This document shows, one piece after another, positions 8,476 through 16,682 of a DNA stretch of 64,000 nucleotides. The position numbers were made by a program, and so were the translations under genes. Source of the DNA: Arthrobacter sp. ISL-28 (GTDB lineage Bacteria; Actinomycetota; Actinomycetes; Actinomycetales; Micrococcaceae); the NCBI RefSeq assembly GCF_018613875.1, contig NZ_JAGGPJ010000008.1, forward strand, positions 62,001-126,000. Direction: 5' to 3'. Numbering within the stretch: the stretch's first letter is position 1; every line of letters begins with the position of its first letter. The notes under the pieces were generated by a model, which searched no databases, had not been told where the DNA came from, and saw nothing but the letters and a program-made list of their open reading frames with translations.

Positions 8476-9903
8476 TCAGCGGAAGACGCTGAGCGGTCCC
8501 CATCCGTCGCCCACCTGGCGGCTTCCGGTGAACTGGTTGGTCCCGAGGCTGTAGTAGAAAAGGCGTCCGTCCGTGGTTTTCGCCGTGAGCCCGCGCGTCC
8601 CCGCACCTTGGAATCCGAACGATGCGTGCGACTGGGCGACCGTATTCCACCCGTTGCCGACCTTTTGCCGCGCCTCCGTCACGAACCTCGCCGCACCGTC
8701 CGACCTGAACAACAGGAGTTCGCCTGTTGACTTGGTGACCAGCAGGTCCTGCCGGCGGTCATTGTCGAAATCCGCCATGGTCAGCTTCATGCCCTGGAAG
8801 CCGGATCCGATGCGCTGGGCAGTGCCCAGGACGCCACCGCCAGGGTTCGGGTAATAAAGCATGCTGCCGTCGGCAGCGGTTCCCACCACGCCAGGGTAGC
8901 GGTGGCCATTGTGCCACTTGCCCACGGTGATGTTCATGGACTGCCAGCCATTCGATCCGACGACGATGGGGCTGAGGAATCCGCCTGAGCCTTTGCCCCG
9001 ATACACCGTCAGCCTGCCGGTGTTCCACTGCGCCACGATGTCGTTGATTCCGTCGGAATTCCAGTCAGCCACGAAGCCGGATTTCAGTCCCGTCCAGCCG
9101 GCACCGATCTTCACGCGCGAACCGTAGCCCCCGCTCCTGTTTGCGGGATAGTTCCAGAGGGCCCCGCTGGAGTCGGCGGCAAGCACATCAGCACTGCTCC
9201 TGATGGAGGGCCGGAGTGAGAAGAACTGCTCCATCGTTGGAATGGCGCGGCTCTTCATGTCGACGGCCAACTGAACCCCGACATAACGCAGGTGCCAGGG
9301 TTCATAGGTGTAGCCGGTGATGTGTGTGTAGCCCTGGGGATACCGGATGATAAAGCCGTACCGGTGGGCGTTGGCAGCAACCCAGCGTCCGCCTGGCGTG
9401 TCGCCGAAGCACGCCGTGAGCCCGCAGCCGCCGCCCACATTCCCGACATCCACAGCGAGGCCGGTCTGATGTTCGCTGTACCCCGGCCGTGCAGAGATCT
9501 GGTCCGCATATGCCTGGCCGTATGTCTGCACGTAATAGTTGTACAGCGAGCTCTGGGTGGCATAGGACCTGTATCCGCTGACCACCTCGAGTGCATGCCC
9601 AGCGGCCCGCGCCCCGGAGAAGAGCTGGTTGATGGCGCCGGAGACGGAACGCCGCAACATGTGGCTGGTGCCGTTCCATTGCACCAGGTCCGACGGGACG
9701 AACTGCAGTGGGTTCAGCGGCCGGGATTTGTTCACGAGGACCCAGGGGTGGCTCGGCGTTGTCACCACGTTCGTCGACAGTTGCTCGCCGGCTGGTGCAG
9801 CCTGGACCGCTGGTGCGCCGGCCAGGAACAGGGCAAGGACTACGACGACGGCGGCGAACCGCCGGGCGAACGTCCGCCACGGCATCAAACGAGATTCAAG
9901 CAT
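8476..9903 (-). CDS. Secreted D-alanyl-D-alanine carboxypeptidase (VanY/peptidase M15B) with FG-GAP/VCBS repeats
   Basis: I start at ATG 9903, six bases behind GGGGAAGGG, giving 475 residues. Residues 8-36 are a Sec signal peptide ending in VQA. The peptidase domain (about 55-235) has the VanY zinc motif SEHQTGLAVDVG and the second block EPWHLRYVG, as needed to trim the last D-Ala from peptidoglycan stem peptides. The C-terminal half (about 250-475) repeats a pattern such as ADWNSDGINDIV and ADFDNDRRQDLL. These are Asp-rich FG-GAP/VCBS blades of a beta-propeller, likely for binding to the wall or a ligand. It is a single gene. Confidence 0.88.
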   Translation of the reverse strand: MLESRLMPWRTFARRFAAVVVVLALFLAGAPAVQAAPAGEQLSTNVVTTPSHPWVLVNKSRPLNPLQFVPSDLVQWNGTSHMLRRSVSGAINQLFSGARAAGHALEVVSGYRSYATQSSLYNYYVQTYGQAYADQISARPGYSEHQTGLAVDVGNVGGGCGLTACFGDTPGGRWVAANAHRYGFIIRYPQGYTHITGYTYEPWHLRYVGVQLAVDMKSRAIPTMEQFFSLRPSIRSSADVLAADSSGALWNYPANRSGGYGSRVKIGAGWTGLKSGFVADWNSDGINDIVAQWNTGRLTVYRGKGSGGFLSPIVVGSNGWQSMNITVGKWHNGHRYPGVVGTAADGSMLYYPNPGGGVLGTAQRIGSGFQGMKLTMADFDNDRRQDLLVTKSTGELLLFRSDGAARFVTEARQKVGNGWNTVAQSHASFGFQGAGTRGLTAKTTDGRLFYYSLGTNQFTGSRQVGDGWGPLSVFR

Positions 9904-10006
9904 GGCGGGCCCTTCCCCACTAGACGACGCTAGGTTCAAGAGTACTCGCGTGCCCGCAGTTGTCCGAGGCCCGCGCGGAAGCCGACCGCGGGAATAACCC
10001 CTTCAG

Positions 10007-10534
10007 CTAGTGGGCGCGGGGAACCTTGAAGTGCGTGATCCGCGCGTCCTGCCCGTCCAGCTCCCCCCAGGATTTATCCGTCTCGAGGACAGTCAGGCCG
10101 CTGGTGGGAAAGCGCGTAGCCGCGTCCATGTAGGCATCATGCTTCGAATCACGTGATGCCAGGTGCATGGCCAGGTCCTGCACGCCGGGCATATGGGAGA
10201 TCACCATCAGCGTGGTGACAGTGTCGGGCACCTGATTGATCACCGAGAGCATCCGGAGCGCGGAGGCGGCGTAGAGCCCGTCCTCCAGCTTGGGCGTGGG
10301 CGCTTTATCGCCGAGCTCGCTACACACCCACGTGCAGGTCTGGCGGGTCCGCAGCGCACTCGAGCACAGGATGAAATCGGGAACGATGTTGTGCTTGAGC
10401 AGCCATTTGCCCGCTAACGGCGCTTCACGGTGGCCGCGCTCTTCCAACGGCCGGTCGTGGTCCGCCACACCGCCAGGCCAGTCAGCCTTGGCGTGGCGCA
10501 TGATGACCAGCCGCTTTTTGTGATGCCCGCTCAT
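10007..10534 (-). CDS. SixA-type histidine phosphatase
   Basis: A 175-residue cytoplasmic protein of the histidine phosphatase (phosphoglycerate mutase-like) superfamily. The catalytic RHAKADW block is at residues 13-19 with His14 as nucleophile. The second conserved block LCSSALRTRQT and the later VISHMPG His complete the active site. Short members of this type include SixA, which removes phosphate from phospho-histidine proteins. The true substrate here is unknown. The gene lies 48 bases from dodecin on the same strand and may share its transcript. Confidence 0.85.
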   Translation of the reverse strand: MSGHHKKRLVIMRHAKADWPGGVADHDRPLEERGHREAPLAGKWLLKHNIVPDFILCSSALRTRQTCTWVCSELGDKAPTPKLEDGLYAASALRMLSVINQVPDTVTTLMVISHMPGVQDLAMHLASRDSKHDAYMDAATRFPTSGLTVLETDKSWGELDGQDARITHFKVPRAH

Positions 10535-10582
10535 GGATTCACCCTACTACCCGGCTGGCGAGTCGGTCGGGCAGGGTCCGGA

Positions 10583-10786
10583 TCAGTCCTCCAGGATGAA
10601 GGTCACTTCCAGCACGACGTGCCACGCCACCACGTTGCCGCCGCTGATTTCGACTTTCTGCTCCTTGACCCAGGCGCCGGAAACATTTCGCAGCGTCTTA
10701 TTGGCGCGCGAAATGCCCTCCTTGATCGCGTCATCAAAAGAGGTTTTGGAGTTGGCGCTCAAGGTGGTGATGCGTGCGACGGACAT
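10583..10786 (-). CDS. Dodecin family flavin-binding protein
   Basis: A 67-residue protein started at ATG 10786 behind GAGGAGGAACC. The whole chain fits dodecin: SVARITTLSANS at the start, then SFDDAIKEGISRA, and a last strand VVAWHVVLEVTFILED. The Trp in AWHV corresponds to the residue that stacks on bound flavin. Dodecins assemble as hollow dodecamers that store or buffer riboflavin or FMN. It lies between the SixA-type gene and an unrelated regulator gene on the same strand. Confidence 0.9.
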   Translation of the reverse strand: MSVARITTLSANSKTSFDDAIKEGISRANKTLRNVSGAWVKEQKVEISGGNVVAWHVVLEVTFILED

Positions 10787-10862
10787 GGTTCCTCCTCGTA
10801 GTCGGATCAAACGATCCGAGCCTACGCCGGAGGAGGAAAAGTCAACAGGGCCCAGGAAACGC

Positions 10863-10895
10863 GAAAGCGCCCGTCCCACAGGAACGGGCGCTTTC
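10863..10895 (-). terminator. Strong hairpin, terminator of the winged-helix regulator gene
   Basis: GAAAGCGCCCGT at 10863-10874 pairs perfectly with ACGGGCGCTTTC at 10884-10895, leaving a 9-base loop. It sits 12 bases beyond the stop of the minus-strand regulator gene. There is no long U run, so termination rather than pausing is inferred from stem strength and position. Confidence 0.7.
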
Positions 10896-10907
10896 GTGCG
10901 TTGAAAG

Positions 10908-11780
10908 CTAGATCGAGTATTCCGGAGCGGCCCAGACGACAACTTCGGGGTGCTCGTAAAAACGGTAGCCCTGGCCGCGGACAGTGCGCACGGTGTTGGC
11001 GAGGCGGCCCAGCTTGGAGCGGAGGCGGCGGATGTGCACGTCGATGGTGCGCTCGTTCGGAACTTCTTCGGCGTTGCGCCACAGCCCCTCAAGAAGTTCG
11101 TCGCGGCCCACGGTGCGGGTGCCGTTCTCCACGAGGTAGTTGAGGAGCTCGAATTCCTTGAAGGTCAGGTTCAGGGACTCGCCGTCGAGGTGGACCTCAC
11201 GGCGCGCGAGGTCGATGAGGACACCCGAGGGACGGGGATCCTGGGCCGGCTGGAGGCGCGTGGTCTCGGTGCGCTGCCGGTTGTTCACCGTGGGATCACC
11301 GAAGGTGGAACGCACGACGTCGAGCGCGGAACCCGGCGCGCTGGCCGGCGCCACAGCGACGGCAGCGTAGCTCTCGGCGCCGGAAACGAGCGACTGGGCG
11401 TACGCCCGGATCTCCTGGGCAAGCTTGGCAATGGAGGTGCCCGCAGCAGCGGCAGTCTCCTCGTCGATCCCCATGTAGAGGACAAAACCGCGGGCCACGT
11501 TGTCGTTCGGCACCGGCCGGACAGCGGCACCGGCGGCCGGGGCCAGGAGCGGTGTGGGAGCGGTCATCGGCGCGGCTTCCTCGGGCGCAACTGCACGCAG
11601 CTGGCCGTAGGAATTGGGGTTGTAGCCCTGGGGCGCATAGCCCGGGGCGGGAAAGTTGTTTCCCTGGCCGGCCGGCGGAAACGCCGGACGGGCACCAAAT
11701 CCCTGGCGGAGGCCTGACGCCTGGCCGGGCTTGTTGGCGTTACGGACGGAGATGTGGACGTATCCAGATGCAACTGACAT
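10908..11780 (-). CDS. Orphan winged-helix (OmpR/PhoB-type DNA-binding) regulator with a disordered N-terminal region
   Basis: A 290-residue protein. Residues 18-100 are Gly/Pro/Asn-rich and probably disordered, and the middle (about 100-160) is Ala-rich. The last 100 residues are a typical OmpR-family winged helix (LTFKEFELLNYLVENG, VGRDELLEGLW, ERTIDVHIRRLRSKLG, VRGQGYRFYE). There is no receiver domain and no phosphorylation Asp, so control cannot be ordinary phosphotransfer. Related proteins are frequent in Arthrobacter, with unknown targets. It diverges from the two-component operon at 12413 over a 632-base gap, which makes that operon or its own promoter a plausible target. Confidence 0.8.
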   Translation of the reverse strand: MSVASGYVHISVRNANKPGQASGLRQGFGARPAFPPAGQGNNFPAPGYAPQGYNPNSYGQLRAVAPEEAAPMTAPTPLLAPAAGAAVRPVPNDNVARGFVLYMGIDEETAAAAGTSIAKLAQEIRAYAQSLVSGAESYAAVAVAPASAPGSALDVVRSTFGDPTVNNRQRTETTRLQPAQDPRPSGVLIDLARREVHLDGESLNLTFKEFELLNYLVENGTRTVGRDELLEGLWRNAEEVPNERTIDVHIRRLRSKLGRLANTVRTVRGQGYRFYEHPEVVVWAAPEYSI

Positions 11781-12412
11781 GAATGCTTACCTCAATGTGA
11801 ATGGCCGTCATCGCGGCTCGAATGCTGGTTCCCCGCAATGAGTTCTGGGGAGGGCGCCCGACGCTGGGCTGGGGGGCGAATGCCTAAAAACTTCGTGGGG
11901 TGGAAAAGTTAGGCGTGCATTCGACAACAGCGCATGTCGACAGCAGCGGGTGTGCTGGGCCAATAATCTGCGGCTGCAGGTGCTGTTGAGTTCTTGTTCA
12001 CAATGAGAGTGTGCAACGTAACAATGAGAACTTGCAAGTAACAATGGGCCAATTGGTCCGCATCGTGAGACAAAGCGCGCCATTGTGGTTCAAATCACAA
12101 TTCTGAAGACCTTAAATTTTGATCACCTTTTTACAGAACGAACGTTCAGAAACGCGTTTTCGCCGAATGATCTGCATAAAATCTCCATATATTCACCAAA
12201 AGTTCAGTCAGATGCGATAGCCCGGAATCCCATTCCGCCGAATCGGCGGTTGTCCAGCTATGACGCGCCCGGGGCCGGGAATTTTTGCCGAAGCACTCTC
12301 GATCCTCGTGGTCAAGCCCAAACGAGGGCGCCCAGCTCGTTAGTCTGGGATTCACAGCGGGCGCACAGGAACTCCAAAGCGCTGGCTCATCAGCAGAACG
12401 GAGAGTTGTCCC
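11781..12412. promoter_or_regulatory. Long divergent intergenic region with phased ACAATG repeats
   Basis: This 632-base gap separates the winged-helix gene from the two-component operon and is clearly AT-richer than its surroundings. I find no convincing gene in it. ACAATG followed by A/G-G recurs at 12000, 12021 and 12041, that is every 20-21 bases or two helical turns, within the longer repeat TGCAA(C)GTAACAATG. A reverse copy CATTGT lies at 12081. Repeats on one face of the helix fit a cooperative regulator; which one is unknown. Confidence 0.5.
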
Positions 12413-13153
12413 ATGTCCGCTTCGCACTCGATGACCAACAACCTTCCCCAGCTCACCCACCCGGATGGATCCCCTATCCGCGCCCTTGTGGTTGATGATG
12501 AACCGAGTCTGGCCGAACTCATGAGCATGGGACTGCGGATGGCAGGCTGGTCCGTGGCTGTGGCGGCAGACGGCCCTGCGGCGGTCAAGCTCGCCAAGGA
12601 CTTCCGTCCTGACGTCCTCGTGCTGGACGTGATGCTTCCCGGGTTCGACGGCGTTGAGCTGTTGGGCAGAATCCGTACCTTCGCACCCGAGGTGCCCGCA
12701 CTGTTCCTGACCGCCAAGGACGCAGTGCAGGACCGTATTGTGGGCCTCGCCGCGGGTGGGGACGACTATGTGACCAAGCCCTTCAGCATGGAGGAAGTCC
12801 TGCTCCGCCTCCACCGTCTGGTGCAGCGCTCCGGCGTCGCGGCGATGGATTCTGCGGAACTCGTCGTGGGAGACCTCGTCCTGAACCTCGACACCCGCGA
12901 AGTCACCCGGGCCGGAGACCAACTCCAGCTGACGGCCACCCAGTTCGAGCTGCTGCGCTACCTCATGGAGAACCCCAAGCGGGTGGTGAGTAAGGCCCAG
13001 ATCCTGGACCGCGTCTGGAACTACGATTTCGGCGGCCAAGCCAACATCGTTGAACTGTACATTTCCTACCTCCGCAAGAAGGTGGACGCCGTCCACCCAC
13101 CCATGATCCACACAGTTCGCGGCGCAGGTTACGTCATCAAGCCGGCAGACTAG
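12413..13153 (+). CDS. OmpR/PhoB family response regulator
   Basis: A 246-residue two-domain regulator. The receiver domain (about residues 22-135) has the acidic pair Asp28/Asp29, phospho-acceptor Asp72 in VLVLDVMLPG, Thr100 and Lys122 in TKPF. The C-terminal winged helix (about 150-246) carries VNLDTREV-type beta strands, LTATQFELLRYLM and VRGAGYVIK. It is followed 3 bases later by its histidine kinase, so the two form an operon. The pairing resembles mycobacterial TcrXY/TrcRS-like systems, but the signal cannot be told from sequence. Confidence 0.93.
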   Translation: MSASHSMTNNLPQLTHPDGSPIRALVVDDEPSLAELMSMGLRMAGWSVAVAADGPAAVKLAKDFRPDVLVLDVMLPGFDGVELLGRIRTFAPEVPALFLTAKDAVQDRIVGLAAGGDDYVTKPFSMEEVLLRLHRLVQRSGVAAMDSAELVVGDLVLNLDTREVTRAGDQLQLTATQFELLRYLMENPKRVVSKAQILDRVWNYDFGGQANIVELYISYLRKKVDAVHPPMIHTVRGAGYVIKPAD

Positions 13154-13156
13154 GCC

Positions 13157-14704
13157 GTGGCACGGCTGTCCGGAGCCACCCGCGACCACAGCGGCAGCTG
13201 GCTGAAGCCCGGCACCTGGCACCTCCGCACCCGCCTCGTCCTCGTGGCCATGGCCCTGCTCGTGGCGATCTGTGCCGCGGTGGGCGTTTTCAGTTATGCA
13301 TCCATGGACTCGTTCCTGACACGGCAGCTGGACAAGCAGCTCAGCGATGCGTCCCACCGCTCCAGCGAATTCGGCAGACCCCCGCCGGGCAACCCGACCC
13401 GCCGGCCCGATCCCCTGGAAGCACGGGGCCAGCGAGTGGGTACCCTGTTTGCCAGGATCGAGAACGGAGATGTCAGTAGTGCAGGCTTCCTCACCACAGA
13501 TGCCACCAGGGCCTCACTCTCCATCGAGGACGCGGAAATCCTCCTCGGACTGCCCCGCGATGGAATCCCGACCGACCGGACCCTGTCCAACGGCGACTAC
13601 CGGCTGGTGGCAGACCAGACCCCTTACGGCGACGTCATCGTCTCGGGCCTCCCCCTCGCCGAAAAACAGAACACCCTGACCTCGCTCGTGTGGACCATCA
13701 CCATCGTGTCGCTCGGCGGCCTCGTGCTGATCGGTCTCGCCGGCACGGTGATCATCCGCCGCACGATGAAACCCCTGGAGCAGCTCTCCGAAGTGGCCAC
13801 GCAAGTTTCCCGTCTGCCGCTTGACGCCGGCGAGGTGGCACTCGCAGTCCGCGTCCCGCCGTCGAACGCCCGCCCGGGAACGGAAGTGGGCAGTGTGGGC
13901 TACGCCCTCAACCTCATGCTCGACAACGTGTCCAACGCGCTGGAGGCGCGGCAGGAGAGCGAAATGAAGGTGCGACAGTTTGTGGCAGACGCTTCACACG
14001 AGCTCCGCACGCCGCTCACGGCCATCCGCGGCTACACCGAGCTGATGCGCATGAGCGAAAAGTTCACGCCCGACGGCCAGCGGTTCCTGGCCCGTGTCCA
14101 GAGCCAGTCCGAGCGGATGACCACCCTCGTGGAAGACCTCCTGCTGCTCGCCCGGCTCGACGAGGGCCAGCCACTCAAGCTCAGCGACGTGGACCTCACC
14201 CAGTTGGTGGTCGAGACCGTGAGCGATGAAAAGGTCATGGCGCCGGACCGCACCTGGCATTTGGACGTTCCCGACGAGCCGGTAGTGGTCCATGGCGATG
14301 CCTCACAGCTCCACCAGGTTCTGGTCAACCTGCTCTCCAACGCGCGCAAGCACACGGGACCTGGCACCACGGTGGTCACCGGGGTCAGGAAGTCCGGCGA
14401 CGGCAGTGCAGTGGTCACGGTAACGGACGACGGCGCGGGCATTCCCCCGGAGTTCGTGGACAGGGTTTTCGCCCGCTTCGCCCGCGCAGACGCGGCGCGT
14501 GCGGCCCCGTTGCCTGCCGTGTCCGGAGAAGGGTCGGCCGACTCAGCGGACCACATTTCCATGCAGGGAACCAGCGGCCTGGGGCTCTCGATTGTGCAGT
14601 CGATCATCGAAGCACACGGCGGCACCGTGGAGGTCTCGTCCCAGCCTGGCCGGACCGTATTCACGGTACGACTTCCTGCGCAAGGCGGCGCGCCGTCGTC
14701 GTGA
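13157..14704 (+). CDS. HAMP-domain sensor histidine kinase
   Basis: A 515-residue membrane kinase starting with GTG 13157, just behind the regulator stop. It has a first membrane helix at about residues 30-50, an extracytoplasmic sensor loop to about 175, a second helix (TITIVSLGGLVLIGLAGTV) and a HAMP domain. The H-box FVADASHELRTPL has His281. The ATPase domain has an N-box (LVNLLSNARKHTG), VTDDGAGIP and GLGLSIVQ. It presumably phosphorylates the regulator encoded in front. An Ala/Ser-rich insert sits before the G2 box. Confidence 0.93.
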   Translation: MARLSGATRDHSGSWLKPGTWHLRTRLVLVAMALLVAICAAVGVFSYASMDSFLTRQLDKQLSDASHRSSEFGRPPPGNPTRRPDPLEARGQRVGTLFARIENGDVSSAGFLTTDATRASLSIEDAEILLGLPRDGIPTDRTLSNGDYRLVADQTPYGDVIVSGLPLAEKQNTLTSLVWTITIVSLGGLVLIGLAGTVIIRRTMKPLEQLSEVATQVSRLPLDAGEVALAVRVPPSNARPGTEVGSVGYALNLMLDNVSNALEARQESEMKVRQFVADASHELRTPLTAIRGYTELMRMSEKFTPDGQRFLARVQSQSERMTTLVEDLLLLARLDEGQPLKLSDVDLTQLVVETVSDEKVMAPDRTWHLDVPDEPVVVHGDASQLHQVLVNLLSNARKHTGPGTTVVTGVRKSGDGSAVVTVTDDGAGIPPEFVDRVFARFARADAARAAPLPAVSGEGSADSADHISMQGTSGLGLSIVQSIIEAHGGTVEVSSQPGRTVFTVRLPAQGGAPSS

Positions 14705-14789
14705 TCTCCGTTACCCAAATGTGACTTTAGCGCTAGCCTCCTGTACGGTCGATAGGGTGCGGACGCCACTAGGACCGCATATCCGGATG

Positions 14790-14950
14790 GACGCCCAGCT
14801 CTGCCGCTTCCCGGATTCCGCTGGATTAGGCAGAGGCGGGGGAACCAGAGTCCCGGGCACGCATCAGCCCTTGGGGTGAAGCCGACACGTGAAGTTCCGT
14901 GCGGCCGGATGACCTCATCCGAACCCGACAGCTAACTCCGCAGGTGTTGA
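14790..14950 (+). ncRNA. c-di-AMP riboswitch (ydaO-yuaA class)
   Basis: The untranslated leader carries the conserved blocks of this class in order: AGGCGGGGGAACC near 14838-14855, TTGGGGTGAAGCC near 14871-14883, and AACCCGACAGCTAACTCCG ending at 14940. The helix GCCGGATGACCTCATCC lies between the last two. The leader ends 14 bases before the start of a secreted cell-wall protein. In actinobacteria this riboswitch class is established as a control on wall hydrolases, turning expression down when c-di-AMP is high. I matched it by eye to the consensus; a covariance-model search would settle it. Confidence 0.9.
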
Positions 14951-14963
14951 GAGGCAATCCACT

Positions 14964-15779
14964 ATGTCTGAATTCAAGGTACAACCACGCCCTGATCGCG
15001 ATCCGAAGCAGTCCGGGCAGAAGATTTCCCGCCACCGAGCCGAACCTGCCAAACCCACCTCAGCCTGGGCTCAGCTTAAGGCGAGCATCCCGTCATTCGG
15101 CCGCCGCACAGCCCTTGTAGCCACCGCCTGCGCCGTCGTGATCGGCGTCGGAGCAGCGGGCCAGGCTGCTGAGCAGGCCGCACCTGAGGCTGCATCGGCA
15201 ACATCTGAAGCCGCGCCGACGCTCAACTTCGATAAGTCGCTGGTCTCCGCCCTGCCTGCGCCGACACCGTCCGCAGTTGCTCCCCAGTCGGTCGCCAAGC
15301 CGGCCGAGAAGCCCGCGGCCAAGCCTGCAGCAGCTGCTAAGGCTGCACCCAAGGCAACCGCCGCCAAGGCGCCCGTCAAGGCTGCTGCTCCAGCCAAGGC
15401 GGCTCCAGCTGCGAAGGTTGCCCACGCCAAGGCTGCCGCTCCGGCTCCCAAGCCTGCCGCCGCCGTCGCTGTTAACGATCCCGCCGGTGCGCAGGCCTAC
15501 GCAGCCCGCAAGCTGTCGTCCTACGGCTGGGCAGGCCAGATGCAGTGCCTGAAGAAGCTCTGGACCAAAGAGTCCGAGTGGCGTACCACGGCCACCAACG
15601 CAAGCAGCGGCGCCTACGGAATCGTCCAGTCCCTGCCTGCCGAAAAGATGGCAACCGCCGGGGCCGACTATCGCACGAACTACCGCACCCAGATCAACTG
15701 GGGCCTCGACTACATCAAGGAACGCTACGGCTCCCCCTGCCAGGCGCTGAACTTCCACTACGCCAACAACTGGTACTAG
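14964..15779 (+). CDS. Secreted transglycosylase-like / aggregation-promoting-factor type wall protein
   Basis: A 271-residue protein. Residues 1-45 are basic and 46-72 hydrophobic, together forming a long signal peptide or anchor. Residues 75-170 are an Ala/Pro/Lys-rich linker of the wall-spanning kind. The last 90 residues form a lysozyme-like domain with LKKLWTKESEW (Glu as probable catalytic acid), NASSGAYGIVQSLP and WGLDYIKERYGSPC, ending in NNWY. That domain occurs in resuscitation-promoting and aggregation-promoting factors that cut or remodel peptidoglycan. Control by the c-di-AMP riboswitch in front links it to wall and turgor homeostasis. RpfA-like function is inference. Confidence 0.87.
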   Translation: MSEFKVQPRPDRDPKQSGQKISRHRAEPAKPTSAWAQLKASIPSFGRRTALVATACAVVIGVGAAGQAAEQAAPEAASATSEAAPTLNFDKSLVSALPAPTPSAVAPQSVAKPAEKPAAKPAAAAKAAPKATAAKAPVKAAAPAKAAPAAKVAHAKAAAPAPKPAAAVAVNDPAGAQAYAARKLSSYGWAGQMQCLKKLWTKESEWRTTATNASSGAYGIVQSLPAEKMATAGADYRTNYRTQINWGLDYIKERYGSPCQALNFHYANNWY

Positions 15780-15801
15780 ACCGCCACACCAGTCATTGGG
15801 G

Positions 15802-15917
15802 GCACGCTTTTCTGCACCACTTTGAATGTTCCGAAGGGCCCCGGATCCACGTGATCCGGGGCCCTTCGGCGTCCCTGCACCAAGCTGCGGGCAGGAAAGT
15901 GGTGCAGAAAAGCGTGC
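15802..15917. repeat. Large nested palindromic element with internal hairpin terminator
   Basis: An outer 22-base arm at 15802-15823 (GCACGCTTTTCTGCACCACT and two more T) is matched exactly in reverse complement at 15896-15917. Inside it, CCGAAGGGCCCCGGATC at 15831-15847 pairs perfectly with 15853-15869 around the loop CACGT. The inner hairpin can terminate both the transglycosylase gene on the left and, read the other way, the minus-strand HAD gene on the right. The outer arms are not needed for that and look like an extragenic palindromic repeat. Confidence 0.8.
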
Positions 15918-15984
15918 GGGGTGGGTAAGCCTCGGAGTGCGCCAGCCCTGGGTGCGCCAGCCCTGCCGAGCCGCCGCAGCCGCG

Positions 15985-16668
15985 CTAGAGCAGGAAGGAA
16001 ATGGTCCGGCGGCCGTCCGCATCGACGTCCACCGATGCTGAGACCTCGGAGTAGTCCGGGATGTGCGGCACGCCGTCAGGGACCACGCCGGTGTTCGGGC
16101 CAACCGCCACCGTGCGGATTCCTGCAGCCAGACCGGCCGCGATGCCCGCCGGAGCATCCTCGAAGACCACTGCGTCACCGGGTTCGACGCCCAACAGTTC
16201 AGCGGCACGCAGGTATCCCTCCGGATGCGGTTTGCCCCGCGTGACGAGTTCAGCCGTGACGGCAGTGGCGGGCATGGCCAGGCCCGCGGCCCCCATCCGG
16301 ACGTCTGCGAGGATCCGGTCGGCGGACGTCACCAGTGCCACGGCGTCAGCGGGCAGGGCAAGCAACAGTTCTGCAGCCCCGGGCAATGCGACGATACCCT
16401 CAGTCCGGACACGTTCCATGGCGCCCAGTTCGGCAGTGAGTGCTACGACGTCCGCGCCCTCGGGGGCAAAACGCCGCACCGTGTCCCCTGCCTGGACGCC
16501 GTGGGACGTCCGCAGGATCTCGACGATATCCAGGCCGTAGCGCGCAGCGAACTCGCCCCACACCTGTTCCACCACCGCAGTGGAATCGACCAGGGTACCG
16601 TCCATGTCGAAGAGGACTGCGCGGGCCGTCAGGGTCCGCGCCGGAGCAGGTCTCGTGCTGGAAGTCAT
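15985..16668 (-). CDS. HAD superfamily sugar-phosphate phosphatase-like hydrolase
   Basis: A 227-residue protein from ATG 16668. Motif I is FDMDGTLVD (residues 20-28), motif II is LVTSADR, and motif III/IV is RGKPHPEGYL followed by VVFEDAPAGIAAGLAAG. This pattern is that of beta-phosphoglucomutase or 2-deoxyglucose-6-phosphate phosphatase type enzymes. The exact sugar phosphate is unknown. It forms a minus-strand pair with the VOC gene 14 bases upstream. Confidence 0.88.
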   Translation of the reverse strand: MTSSTRPAPARTLTARAVLFDMDGTLVDSTAVVEQVWGEFAARYGLDIVEILRTSHGVQAGDTVRRFAPEGADVVALTAELGAMERVRTEGIVALPGAAELLLALPADAVALVTSADRILADVRMGAAGLAMPATAVTAELVTRGKPHPEGYLRAAELLGVEPGDAVVFEDAPAGIAAGLAAGIRTVAVGPNTGVVPDGVPHIPDYSEVSASVDVDADGRRTISFLL

Positions 16669-16682
16669 GCCCCCATTTTGCC

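Noticed and set aside
12146..13357. 403-codon open frame on the minus strand
   Set aside because: Antisense to the response regulator gene; high GC keeps stops rare on the other strand.
15093..16208. 371-codon open frame on the minus strand
   Set aside because: Crosses the transglycosylase gene, the palindrome and part of the HAD gene in the wrong frame; Gly/Arg/Ser-rich.
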